Source of the DNA: Fulvia fulva
Lineage: Eukaryota; Ascomycota; Dothideomycetes; Mycosphaerellales; Mycosphaerellaceae
Reading direction: 5' to 3'
DNA: 64,000 bases
Assembly (NCBI RefSeq): GCF_020509005.1
Contig: NC_063024.1
Location: forward strand, 1,860,001 to 1,924,000
This document shows, one piece after another, positions 34,442 to 45,650 of the stretch; positions within the stretch are counted from its first letter, which is position 1, and the number at the start of each line of letters is the position of its first letter. The notes beneath the pieces were generated by a model. The model did no database searches and was not told the DNA's origin. It saw only the letters and a list, made by a program, of their open reading frames with translations. The translations under genes were made by a program, and so were the position numbers.

Positions 34442-37400
34442 CCTAAGGGTGTCCTGTCTTACTGTAGGTGCAAATGTCTCTATAAAGTCAACACTAAACT
34501 TCTGTGAGAAGCCCCTTACAACTAGTCTAGCCTTAAACTTTTCAATAGCTCTACTAATGCTTCTCTTAATATCAAAGACCTATCTTAATGTAACCAGATT
34601 TGCTCCTTTTAGTGGAATAGAATTTTCCTAGGTGTTGTTACTCTATAGAGCATCTAGTTCCTTTTGGATTGCTTCCTTCTAAAGATGTCCCCATTTCTTA
34701 TCATTTATAGCATCCTTATAGGATTTTGGAATTGGGACCTCTTACTTATATATAATGGCTTCTATAGTTACTATAAAGGCCATTTCCTCAACTTCTTCTA
34801 GGAATTCGCTATCCTATAGTATTGAACTGTCCACTAATTACATAGCTATAAAGAAAGCTTAGTGAAAAGCAGTAAGGTTCTCTAAGAGGTCCATTGCTTC
34901 TCCTACTTTAGTGGTTAGTTCGGGCTTAGGGACTATAGATTTTAGGGCTTTCTGTTTCATGTTATAGCCCTCAATATCATAGTCAGCCTTTCTCTTTATA
35001 AGGGATGATTTAGGGACCGTTACTTATGACCTAGTAACGTCTATTTCGTAGGGATCTAGGGAGCTTCTCTTAATTAGCTAATCGATTTTCTGAAATTCCC
35101 CTACGTTCTCCGGAGGTTAGGGAAGTTATATAAACAGCTTTCTCGGCTGAGCGACTTTAGGGCTCTCAATTAGCTGATCTATTTCGGGAGTGCTTTAATA
35201 GACGCCTAAATAGTAGGTAGATTGTCCTAAGGATACGTTCTTCCTCGGCCTTCCTAAGGGCTTCCTAGCTAGTACACTACTTAGTAGTTTCAATGTTAGA
35301 ACATTGAGACCTATATCACCTCTAGGCTGGTCCTTAAAGAAGTCTGTATATGTGTGTTGTTTAACAGCTCTTATGTCTGGTTCCTAAAAGAGCTAGGCTT
35401 TAGCTATGTTTTTAACATACCTAATAAACACTGCTTCTTTATACCTATTTATTAGCTTGTTACTTCTTGCCTATTGAGGTTGGGATCTTGTGTCTATATA
35501 GACAACAGCTTTGCATCCCCAAACTTTCAAATGGTTGATGGTCGGTTTGATACTATCAAAAGCCTTATCTGGTGAAACCTTGAACCTATCGTAATCTGGG
35601 CCATTTAGCAGTTTGTTCCTGATATAAGTTTGGGCCTTTAGTGCTTTGGGCCAAAATTCAACCGGCATTTTAGCCTCTTCAAGCATTGCCCTTATAGAGT
35701 CCTCTAAGGTTTGTATTGACCTCTTAACTAGTCCATTCTGTAGAGAGTTATATGCCTTAGTCGGCTCGAGCCTAATCCCTAAATCCTTCTCCTACTACTT
35801 TACTAATATAATAAGTTCTTTTGTATTGTTAAGTCTTACTACTTTTAGCTACGCTAATGATTTTCTCTCTACTTTGATCCTCTAGTTCTAGAGAGCAACT
35901 AGAGCATCTTCTCTTTCCCTAAGAGGAAAGGTCTACTTCTTCCTAGAGAAGTTGTGAACAATCTTAAGCTAGTATTTGAATCCTAGTCTTAAGATTAGTA
36001 GTGGGCCACATATGTTAATAGATATAAGGGCAAGTCTTTTAGGTCTTCTCTCTATAACTTTGCCTTTGTACTTCTTTATCTTTGCTATTGAACATACTCT
36101 ATAGTAGTGAAAGCTATCCTTAGGAATAGAAATGGGTTCTTTTAAGTCTATTACCTTATAAAGATTCTAGAGCAAATTCTTCCTAAAGTGTGCAAATCTT
36201 CTATACTAAAGCTCCTACTGCTTCAGGTCGGTCTCTAATTAAGCAGTCACAAAGGCATTCTCTATAGGTAGTTCATATAATAAGTAATGTGCCCGTTCTT
36301 ATAGGAGAGGAGAAATCTCATTAATAAATAGAACCCCCCTAAGGAGCTTTGTCTAGACAATAGTCTTACTAGAGGGGGAAACAAGAGAAAATGATAGAGG
36401 TTATACACCAAACTGCTTACTAAACTAGTTCTATAAAACCAGGTTTACTCCTAGCTTAGGTATAAGTAGGACATCTTCTAAAACAACTTTTCTGCCAGCT
36501 CTCCTACTTATCTCTATATTCCTAATATAAGTGGCTAATAAAAACCTACCTCCTACTTTGATCTATTTCTTCCTTATTAAGGGAGTTATAGATCTAAAGA
36601 GGCAGCTTTAGTCAGTTATATAGGATAAAGTATAGGAGTTAAGTACCCCTCTAACGAGGGGAACTTGCCTTAGACTTCTACAGTTAAGTGAGCTACTTCA
36701 TTATACTCATCATCATCGGACATTGTCTCTAGGGATGAGCTGTATAAGTCACGTGACTCTTGGGCGGAAAACCCTTTTCCAGTCTTCTTTGCTTTAGAAG
36801 TATAAGACTAGGCCTAGTTCTTCTAGAGTGACAGTATATTAGAGCTGAGTTTCTTCACCATTTTCTTAAGTTCTTCTATAGAGGACTTCTCTCTTAGTGT
36901 CCTCCTTAAAGTAGGTAGTAGAGTTCTCTTCTTCTTAATATATGTTATATTCTAGGAAGATAGTAGTTAGGAATAAGATCTAAGGACCTTTCTTGCCTTA
37001 GGCAAACTAGGGCAGTCCTTGATTAGATAATCCTTCTTATAGAGAAGGTAGGAGAGTGATCTTGCTAGACCTAAGGGCTTGACCTAGGTAGCTACTATAC
37101 TATACTTAGCCTTAGAGGGATCTAACCTAGCTTCTTAAGCTTTAAGGATCTCTAAGGTCCTTTTATGATCTATCTTTAGCTAAGCTATAATAGTATCCCT
37201 AGCTACATAGTAGTTAGGTAGTAGTAAGCTTAAGAGCTAGGTCATCCTCACATCAGCTTTCCTATAATACTGACCCTCTAGGTAAACATTAGCAATCCTT
37301 TTTCTAAGAGAAACTAGGTGTGTCTATATAGATCTAATGGTGAACTCTTCACTCATCTTAAAGGTCACAAATTGCTTTATAAGCTCATGTGCATAGGTTG

Positions 37401-38198
37401 GTAGCACCTAGCTATACTTGTTCTAGAGATATACCTACTTCTTAGTAGCTCTTCTAGATTCATATAAGCCCTTAAGCTCAAATTCATCTTCTTATATAAT
37501 CCTACTAAGGATACTGAAGTTGTATACTATATTGTGTCTTGTCTATTTTAGCGTATTAAGGATCTCTTTAGTTATAGCCTCTTTTTAGAGTTTTAGAGTC
37601 TTGCCCTTAATGTTGTTAAAAGACACTTCTATTAGGTCATCAATTGTAAAGAATACTAATTAGCTCTCTATCTTATATCTCTAAAGGTTGAACTATCTCT
37701 TCTAATTGTCCCTCCTAAGAATTGGGATTTTGCCTCCCTTCTCCTCTGTCTTCTCTTAGTATAAATCTATAATAAATTGGATGTAATGAAACAAGGTGTG
37801 TATGTTCTAAGGTAGTGGCTCAGATCCTGCTGAGGCTTCTAGTGTAGAATAGGAAAGTTCGTAGGTGTGGATACTAAGGCCTACTTAGTAAAGTAAAGGA
37901 GCGGTATGAGGTCTCGGGGCTAGGACATAGGTCTGTCTCTCCTAGCAGAGCTTCAAATGACTTACTTGAAGTCCTTCTTAATAGTATCTCGATACAATTC
38001 TGCCTATAGAGTATCTTCAAGGTATTGGCTTTAAGTAAGCCGTATAGAGTCCTTATCTAGATTACCTATTACTTAGTATCGAACTAAGCTCCTTAATAGG
38101 ATAGACGGGGTAGACTTCTAATTCCTAGATATTTTCTACTACGATAGCAAGGGATATAAGTAACCTATACTGATATAGGTTGCTCTTATTCCTACATA
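34442..38198 (-). pseudogene. Copia-2 gag, protease and integrase, heavily RIP-degraded
   Basis: This minus-strand continuation upstream of the RT is rich in stops. A readable island at 35686-35471 is the C-terminal part of a copia integrase (MLEEAKMPVEFWPKAL, then NHLKVWGCKAVVYID). The rest, to about 37850, is gag/protease-like by position, with short recognisable stretches. Mutation becomes heavier toward the 5' LTR. No frame can be followed in full. Confidence 0.75.
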
Positions 38199-38215
38199 AA
38201 CCCGGGCTTGTAACC
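38199..38215 (-). promoter_or_regulatory. Copia-2 primer binding site (half-tRNA type)
   Basis: In element orientation, ggttacaagcccgggtt directly after the 5' LTR. Its complement has the form of an anticodon stem-loop, not an acceptor end. Compare 7952-7968 and 61227-61243. Confidence 0.5.
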
Positions 38216-38450
38216 TATTAAATAGGTACGGGTAGATAGTAGCGGAGTGGAGTAAGAGATGAATCTTTAACTAACTAATAGCACGAGCATATAGTAATAT
38301 ATTAGGAACCAATATGTTGATTATGTTAGATGTCTATCTAAGCTAAAGAGGAGAGAAGGTATCTCCCTATAAGCTAAGTTATCGTAGATACCTTAGGCTA
38401 CTAGATCACTTCCTAATTGTTAACTCCCTTTAAGATGCTACATCTTAATA
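38216..38450 (-). repeat. Copia-2 5' LTR (heavily mutated)
   Basis: 235 bp, read on the minus strand from 38450. It carries nearly all of the CpA-to-TpA changes that separate the two LTRs. A short right-hand part (GGATGTC to AGATGTC and neighbours) shows the pattern well. Confidence 0.9.
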
Positions 38451-39090
38451 TAATCTATATAAAGAACCGGTTTAGCGGGCTTAGACTATTCGTACTACCG
38501 TCTAAAGATAAGTATTATACGGTCTATAGCCGAATTATTAAGTCCTTCTATAATATACCTACTACCGGATATCTAGGAAGAGCTAAGACGTATAAGAAGG
38601 TCACCTAGTACTACGTATAGCCGAGGATAGCGCGTACCGTTCGTACTTTCTACCGTAGTTATCGAGTATATATAAATACTACGACTTTAACTAAAAAGCG
38701 ATATAGTCTACTAAATCCGATACCGATTCTATTCGATACCTAGGAAGACGTAGCTATAAACTTTGTAGTCGAGCTACCCGAAGGACGCTATACTACCTGT
38801 AGCTAGACCTATTAGAACGTCCTAATAGTAACTAATAGACTAAGTAAGGAGAGGCACCTAATCCTAGTACTGAGTAAAAAGGCCGAGTATATTACGTATA
38901 TCTATATTAAGTACGTGTTTAGTAGGTACGGGCTCCTAAAGTTAATTACGTCTAATCGCGGTCCGTAATAGTTATTAGTATTCTAGTAACGCCTCTACGA
39001 GTTACTATAGATTAAGCGAAAGTTGTCTACTAGATACTACCCCGAGACCGATAGATAGAGCAAGAATACGAATAAGGAAATAGAAAAGTA
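38451..39090 (+). pseudogene. Gypsy-C integrase, zinc domain and catalytic core, part 1
   Basis: Resumes after copia-2 (NIIYIKNRFSGLRLFVLP). The HHCC zinc domain is readable, but its histidines and cysteines are mostly Tyr (FYNIPTTGYLGRAKTYKKVT, near 38550-38605), as CAC/CAT and TGC/TGT would become by C-to-T change. The core has FVVELPEGRY near 38765, ITSNRGP near 38945 (Asp of the second block reads Asn) and YYPETDRQ near 39037. It breaks at a solo LTR at 39091 and continues at 39257. Confidence 0.82.
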
Positions 39091-39251
39091 TATAGCGGTT
39101 TATAGTCGTATTAATATAAAGTAGCTAGGTACGTAGGAAAGAGGAGCGCGAGGTACGTCGAGGCTATATATAAGCCGAGGTATTGCGCTAGTACGCGCGG
39201 CTACGTAACCTACGTACTAGCTATCTATTTACTAGGCCTAGGGCCGTAATA
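39091..39251 (-). repeat. Solo LTR inserted in gypsy-C integrase
   Basis: 161 bp on the minus strand, read from TATTACGGCCCTAGG at 39251 to 39091, with a 5-bp target duplication (aagta, 39086-39090 and 39252-39256). Its inner part (CCTCGGCTTATATATA) matches the LTR at 45462. Removing it and one aagta restores the integrase reading (EIEKY then LRAFINYI). No internal element sequence is present, so it arose by recombination between two LTRs. Confidence 0.88.
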
Positions 39252-39990
39252 AAGTACCTTCGAGCTTTTATTAACTATATCTAGGACGACTAGCCGGATT
39301 AGCTACCGCTAGTAGAATTTATAGCTAATAACAGAGTATCTAAAAGTACGGGAGTGTTACTATTTATAGCTAACTACGGCAAACTACCGCGATACGTAGA
39401 TAGTAAGCTAGACCTTCCGATCCGAGCGATACCCGCTAAGTAGAAGCTTAATGTATAATTAGCCGACGCTTTCGTAAAGAGAATAAGCGATATATAAGAG
39501 TATCTATACGAAGCAATATATATAGTATAAGACTTATAAGCCGACTTTACTAATTAATATCGTACGCTAGTATTTACGTACGAGGTAGGCGATAAAGTCT
39601 ACTTAAGTACCCGTAACTAGCGTATAGCTCGGCTATCTAAGAAGCTTAACTATTACTACGTAGGCCCCTACGTAATAACAGAAGTACTACCGAATGATAC
39701 GTATTACCTTAGCCTACTACGGTCGCTAGGAAACCTATATAACGGATTCTATATAAACCTCTTACTCCCTATATATAAAGCGTTACCTAGCTAAGTAGAA
39801 CTAACCCTACCGCCGATCGAGGTAGAGAACAAAGAGGGAATTGATCAGTTCTAGTATATAGATAAGATCCTAAATATACGGAGGAAGTACGGCTAGTATA
39901 AGTATCTAGTTAGTTAGGTAGAAGACGACGAGGATCTATTATAGAAGCTAGCGGAGGATATAATAGAGATAGCCGCCGCCTCTATTATAG
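39252..39990 (+). pseudogene. Gypsy-C integrase C-terminus and chromodomain
   Basis: Continues the integrase (FINYI, LPLVEFIANN) through the C-terminal region (ADAFVKRI, FTYEVGDKVYLSTRN, PYVITEVLPNDTYYLSL). A chromodomain begins YIDKILNIRRKYG near 39856, with later YKYLV and VEDDEDLL. The chromodomain marks a chromovirus, an element type that targets heterochromatin marks. LINE copy 2 interrupts the element after IIEIAAASII; the frame resumes at 44876. TAG stops are present. Confidence 0.82.
39976..39990 (+). repeat. Target-site duplication of LINE copy 2, left
   Basis: ccgcctctattatag, repeated at 44876-44890. Confidence 0.88.
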
Positions 39991-40184
39991 ATAGATAGAT
40001 GATTCATTTACCCGTTGTGGTGCCCTCCGGCCTATGCGGGTTTATGTCTATATATGTTACTACATAAGGTAGGAAACCTATTCCTAGGTAAAAACCTCCT
40101 CTCCTTCTCTAATAGCTTCCTTGCCATGAGTTCTCAGTTTTCCTTCCATTAGGGTGCACTAGTGTCATGGTGGTTAGCCTCTGA

Positions 40185-43100
40185 CTACCTTGTCTGCAAC
40201 CCTAGAGTTGTCCCCCTCTTCCTGCTCTCCTCCTCCTTCTTTCTCTCCTCAATCCATCTCTCTGTTTCCCTAGTAAGAGAGAACTGCTCCAAAAATCCTT
40301 GGTGGATGATCCACCTTGTAATTCTCTGGAGGTCTCCCTTATTGCTGATCATGGCTTGGAAGTTTCTGTTCCTTGCCCTTGCCCTCCATTCACCTCTCCC
40401 TGTACTCCATTCTTTGCAAACCAGAAGTCTATGTTCGACATTCTGGGACAGGTAGCCGCATGGGCAACTCTTGTCTTCGATACCTGGGACTTTTCTCTGA
40501 TGCAGGTATGCCCTGACTCCGATGTGTTCAGAGCGGATTTGTATTGCTATGCTTGCTTCTGACCTGGTCAGGTCTGAGTACAGTAGGTAGTTGTGGCTAC
40601 CAAACTGTTGGAGTGCCTTTGGGGTTCCTGGCCTCTGTGGGGTTCTTGTCCATTCAGTCTTCCAGAGGAGTCCTGCCATCCTTTCAGCTAGAGACTGTTG
40701 CTTCTTCCCTTGGCTGGCTGCTGATCCTCTCCCTTGAGCCCTTCTGTCCTGTTCCTGCTGGGCTAGGTGCAGCTGTTCTGTTAGTTCTTTGAACTTCTGC
40801 AGGTCCTGCTGCTTCTGTGGGGCTGGATTGGGTCTTGCTTGTCTGTGCCTTCTTGTGCACTGGCTCCTGATTTTGTTGACTGCCTTCTGGATTACTAGCT
40901 GGGCTGGGTATGCAGACGTCTTTCCTGCATACTGGTATCTCAACCCTTGAAGGTAGAGCTTGGCTGGTGGGGAGCCAGACTCCATTTCGACCACCCTTGT
41001 TGGAGTTGACTTGTATGCTCTAAGCACCTTTTTCAGACAGGAGGCTTGGGCTCTGCTGATGGGATCTGCAATTCTCTTTAGGATCTTGTCTTGGGCTGAC
41101 CAGATCTGGGCTCCATATAGCATGGCTGGCTTCACAATGGCCTTGTACATAACCTTTGCTTTCGCAAATGTGGCTCCCCATGTGGAGGCTGTAAGCCTGT
41201 CAATTGATTGCCTGTTGTTGTCTGCTCTTGCCTGTGCTTTCTTGACCTGTGGTCCCCAGCTGAGCTTTGGATCCATCCATATTCCTAGCACCCTTAATTC
41301 ACTTGAGGGTTCTGTTGTGTGTCCCTGAATAGTGATTAGGGCTTGCATATTGTGTCTGTTTCTGGCTCTACTGAAGTGGATGAGTTGATACTTCTCTGGG
41401 GCAAATCTGACTCCATGTTTCCTGGCCCATTCCTCACATTCCTTGTGTTTCTTCTGCAAGATTCTGCAGTTCTCTTCTGTGCTGTCTGACCAGGCTAGGA
41501 TGTTTGTGTCATCTACAAACCCTGAGGCTGATGTGTTTCTGGAGTTTAGCTTTGCTGGCAGGTCTGCCATAAAGAGGAGAAACAGGATTGGAGACATTGT
41601 TGATCCCTGTGGGATTCCTGTCTCTGTAGGCATGCTGTCAGATTTGTATCTGCCCAGTCTTAGTCTTGTGGTTCTGCCTCTGAGGAAGGACTGGATAAAC
41701 TAGACTGTCCAGTTGGGGATAGCCTTCTGTTTCAGGATATGGATCAGCCTCTAGTGTAAGACATTGTCAAAGGCTCCTGATATGTCTAGTGAGAGGAGTG
41801 TGGCTGCTTTGTTGTTCCCAAAGTGCCATAGGGTCTTGATCTGCTCTGTGATAAGTTCCACAGCTGTTAGTGTTGATCTTTGTTTCCTGCCTCCCATCTG
41901 TTCTTCAGGAAGGATTCCATGTTCTTCAGCTAGGTTTGTCAGCCTTTCTGCTATGATCTTTTCCAGGAGTTTGCCTAGTGTGTTGAGCAAGGCAATAGGT
42001 CTGTATGCCTTTAGCTTTGTGTAGTCCTCTTTCTGTGGTTTTCTCAAGACCACAGTCAGTGACTCCTTGAAGTGTTTAGGGCAGTGTCCTTAGGCCATGC
42101 ACTGTGAAAAGATGTTTGACAGTGCAGGGGAGATCTGGTCCTTGCATGTCTTGATGAACAAGTTTAGAATCCCATCTAGTCCTGGGGCCTTGTTTCCTGA
42201 GAGTGTCTTAATGATGCTCTTGATCTCTCCCTCTCCCACTGTGCAGGATTGCTCTAGTGGTGTTGGATACACACTGCCCTCCAGATCCTGCAGGTCAGCT
42301 TCTACCTGTGTGCCAAAGAAATGTTTCCCTAATGCCTGTGCCTTTCCTGGGAGAGTGTGTTGGATTACTCCTTCCTGGTCTTCAATGTTTGGAAACTGGG
42401 GCAGCATGTTTCTGTCCTGTGTAGGTTGTCTTGCCCACTTTGCTAGTTTCCACATCTTCTCAGGATTCTGGGTAATGGATCCAACTGTTGACCTCTACTC
42501 CAGCATCTTGTCCCTCTTGATCTGGGCCTTCTTGTCTCTGGTTGCCTGGTTGTATCTGTCCCATGCTTCCTGGGAGTGACTCTGGGTAAGGGCTCTCCTG
42601 GCCTGCCTGGCTGCCTTGACCTTCTCTGAGCATTCCTTTGTCCAGAATGGCTTCTGGTACAGTGACTGTTTCTTTTCTCTGGTGTGGGCTGCCGCAGTTT
42701 CCTGCATTGTTCTAACCAGTTCTGCCACTGCTTGGTCTATGTCTAAGGCTGTTTCCAGTCTCCTGGTCTCTAGTCCAGCTAGCTTCTGTTCCAGGTCTTG
42801 TCTGATCTGTTCCCAGTTGGCTGCCTTCCAGGCCAGCTGAGGTTCTAGGTCTCCTTCCTGCTGTGTCTGTGTTTCAAACTCCACCTGAATTGGGAGGTGA
42901 TCTGATGAGGACTCCAAGTCCTGGTTAACCCAGCATCTGGTGACCTTCTGCTGCAGGTCATGTGATGCAAAGCACAGGTCAATGGTGCTTGAGCTTGCTC
43001 TCTGTGACCAGGTAGTTAGGCCCTTTGGGGTAACTAGGTGCATGTTGTTGCTTTGGGTAGTGGAGAGGAGTCTGTTAGCTAGGAAGTGATGGGGAGGTGC

Positions 43101-43571
43101 AAAGTCTGATCCCTATGTAGGATGGTGCAAGTTGAAGTCTCCCAGCACGATGTGTTAGGAGTCACTCTGCAGGATGTCTGGCAGCTGTTGTAGTGTGCCC
43201 AGCTGGGTGCTGCTTCTGGAGCTAGGGGGTGGGTTGTATACACTGTGGATGTGGATGCTGCCTTGGTTAGTGTTGAGTCTGACTGAGGTGATGTCTCCCC
43301 CTTCCTGTTGGATTTGTTCCCAGCTGTCTGTTGCCATCTCTTTGCTGATGTACATGCATGTTCTAGGGGTGCCTTGTTTGGCTAGGAGTGTGTGATACCT
43401 TGGGTCGTTAGCAGTAGATGGTCTGTTAGATTTGCTGTTGATCCAAGGTTCCTGGACTGCAATGACTAGGTGTTTCTTTAGGTCCATTGCTTGGAGAAAG
43501 CTTCTCTAGACCTTGTGCTGGCTTTTGTTGACGTTGTACTGGATAGTGGTAAGATTAGGTATCTCAATCAT
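40185..43571 (-). pseudogene. LINE copy 2 ORF2 (endonuclease and reverse transcriptase)
   Basis: Starts in the ATGA overlap with ORF1 (ATG 43571-43569) and ends with TAG at 40187-40185. Endonuclease, RT and C-terminal finger read as in copy 1. The seven premature stops lie at 43508-43506, 43157-43155, 43115-43113, 42497-42495, 42092-42090, 41753-41751 and 41702-41700, each at the exact homologous place of copy 1. Shared stops at unrelated target sites mean that the inactivating mutations predate at least one of the two insertions. Confidence 0.9.
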
Positions 43572-44827
43572 GACTCATCTATGCTGGTCTCCTGCTGGTC
43601 TTCTCGTGCTTCCTGCTGCTAGCTGCTATTTGGGATTGTGGTAAGGTTGAGCCTGCTTTGTGACGGGTCTCTTCCTGCAACCACAATTGATTTTGGTCTA
43701 CCTATAGCAGGGTGGCCTTGGGCCTGTGTGGTCTCTTCTGTTCTGCCTCTTTTCAGAGGGTTGTAGACAGTCCTTAGGGGTTCTTGGGTGATTGTCCCTG
43801 TCTGGAATCTGATAGGGGTGTTGATCCTGGCTTCTCTTGCCCTCCTCTTTGCCTCAATCCTAGCTGTGCAGTCTTGGGACCAGGAAGGGTGTTTCTTTCC
43901 ACAGCATGCACATCTGGCTTCACTCTTTGGGGCTGTGCAATTCTGTACTTTGTGGCTACCAGCACAGTGGGAACAGGTGTCCTTTTGGCTTGGGCATCTA
44001 GTAGAGATATGACCATACTGTTGGCACTTGAAGCATTGCAGTAGTCTGTGGGTGCTTCTATGGATTTCTGTGTCCATTCTTTCGCATTCCCAGAAGATGC
44101 CCTTGTCAAGCACGGTGTTTGCCTGTTCTACAGTGCCTATCCAGAGCACTAGAGAAGACTCTCTCTTTGTGTCCTTTGTCTTTCTGTTGACCTATGCTGC
44201 TTTTGTGATCTGTAGCCCTGGGCATACAGCCTGGTTCTGGTCCTGCAGCCTCTTAAGGTCTCCTTCAATGTCAAACTTTGTGGTCATCCCATGGGCAATA
44301 ACCATATTTTGTTGGTGTGAGACCTTAGCCGTCTTGCCTAGTTGGACTGTCCACTCCTTCTGTGTCTCTAGCCTCTTCCTGTCTTGCTCCTGTGCTGTGA
44401 ACAGCTTAAGGACACCTCCCTTCTCTTTCCTGGCTCCAATGATGCCTTGTATCCCAATCTTCTGTATGATCTCCTTGCCTGACAGGCCCTCAATCTCTTT
44501 CTGCTCTTGCTGGTCGGAAATGTAGACCTTGATAGCTGTTTTCTGGGGGGGAGGGTTTTGGGATGCAACTGCTGCCCAGGTTGGTTGGCTTAGTTTCTGG
44601 CCTTCCTGTGTCCTCTTCTTTGCTGCTGCTGCTACTGGCCTGTTAATGATCTGTCCTGTTTGGCTCCTTAGTGCCTTTAGCCCTCCAAGGAGCTCCAAAA
44701 TCATCCCCTTAAGTGCTCTTTCTAGGTGCTCGCCATCTCCTGCCATTGCCATTGTTTCTGCCTTCCTACAGACCTCCTTCCACTCGTTACTCTCCTGCTC
44801 CTGGTCGTTTCCTGCGATCGCTATCAT
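43568..44827 (-). pseudogene. LINE copy 2 ORF1 (gag-like, CCHC zinc knuckles)
   Basis: Runs from ATG at 44827 to TGA at 43568. The translated protein is the same as ORF1 of copy 1, including the three CCHC-type knuckles near residues 260-320. The premature TAG at 44194-44192 lies at the position matching 25603-25605. The late TAG at 43621-43619 is also shared. A synonymous difference (Cys codon) near 44770 is itself of CpA-to-TpA type. Confidence 0.88.
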
Positions 44828-44875
44828 CGTGTCACCGACTAAGTAATAGTTGTTTTAGGAGCTAGATGAGAGCTT

Positions 44876-44890
44876 CCGCCTCTATTATAG
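44876..44890 (+). repeat. Target-site duplication of LINE copy 2, right
   Basis: Second copy of ccgcctctattatag. It is unrelated to the target of LINE copy 1, which shows a separate insertion. Confidence 0.88.
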
Positions 44891-45461
44891 ACTTCTACTA
44901 TAATAGCCTAAGGAAACTAATACCTACCGGCTTTATAGTACTAGAAGGATAGGTAGCGAATAAAGCGAACCCCTCCGCGTCGGTATTAGTTATAGCTAAA
45001 GTAGTGACTATAGCTTTAGATAAAGACCCGTATAGTACGGACCCGAGAAAATCGACTAATAGTAGGAATACGAGTAATATACGTTAATACAAATAGGAAG
45101 CTTCCTATAACTCTATAACCTTAACGGTACCGCTATCTTCGAATAGTATTAGGTCCTATAGCTCTTTAGATACTTAAATTATAGCGCCTATAACGGAGGC
45201 CTTTATAAACTTCGTAAATCGCTACGACTCTCTCGGTATCCGATATAGCGAGGATAATAATAGTATAGTAAAGCGTAAGAGCGTAGTAATAGACAATTTA
45301 ACGACTAATGACGAAGACGACGTTATAGAGGACAAAGTAATAGATAATAAAGCGATAGATAATAAAGCGGATAATCTATAGGACGATATAACCTTTATAT
45401 AGGCCTACGTCGTAAGGAAGAATAGTACTAAGGACAGGCCGATTTTTTGGAGGGGGGGTAG
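44876..45461 (+). pseudogene. Gypsy-C tail and polypurine tract
   Basis: After LINE copy 2 the chromodomain frame continues (SIIDFYYNSLRKLIPTGFIVLEG) into an acidic C-terminal tail (AIDNKADN) and ends at a purine tract (ggaggggggg) before the LTR at 45462. Stops are fewer than in the integrase part. Confidence 0.72.
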
Positions 45462-45650
45462 TATTACCGGCCTAGGCGGACGTCTAGTAAATAGTAGTCG
45501 GTCACGTGATTCGGGACGGGCCGGCCCGTATACCTCGGCTTATATATATTAACTTTCCGTACCTCGTACTCCTCTTAAATAGCCTATCTAATAACTTTGT
45601 TATTTGCCCTATACTAAGAACAGCCCCCTTATAGCAAGTAGCTATATTAG
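45462..45650 (+). repeat. Gypsy-C 3' LTR
   Basis: Begins TATTACCGGCC after the purine tract and the triplet TAG. It has a CACGTGA motif and the block CCTCGGCTTATATATA that it shares with the solo LTR at 39091-39251, and ends near CCCCCTTATA. The 3' edge is approximate. Confidence 0.78.

Larger units (their letters stand above)
32834..38450 (-). mobile_element. Copia-2, complete element with both LTRs
   Basis: A 5,617-bp Ty1/copia element on the minus strand with two 235-bp LTRs (32834-33068 and 38216-38450) and a 5-bp target duplication (taatc, 32829-32833 and 38451-38455), inserted in the gypsy-C integrase. Its 3' half (33060-34500) still has many CpA and long open frames. Its 5' half is heavily mutated, so damage increases from left to right. 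It is related to copia-1 and copia-3 through its primer site and LTR edge. Confidence 0.92.
39991..44875 (-). mobile_element. LINE copy 2 (Tad/I-like), lightly mutated
   Basis: The same LINE as at 24963-29813, inserted on the opposite strand in gypsy-C and flanked by a 15-bp duplication (ccgcctctattatag, 39976-39990 and 44876-44890). Both ORFs are collinear with copy 1: coordinates sum to 69,797 throughout, so there are no indels. All eight premature stops are shared. Two differences were seen: TGC/TGT in ORF1 near 44770, and G/T in the 3' UTR near 40090. The tail has about three ATCT repeats. It carries about 40 extra 5' bases, starting aagctctcatctagctcc. Confidence 0.93.

Noticed and set aside
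40162..44846. Open frames on the plus strand across LINE copy 2 and on the minus strand across LINE copy 1
   Set aside because: They are antisense shadows of the LINE ORFs, Cys/Ser/Leu-rich and without familiar motifs, and mirror each other exactly between the two copies.
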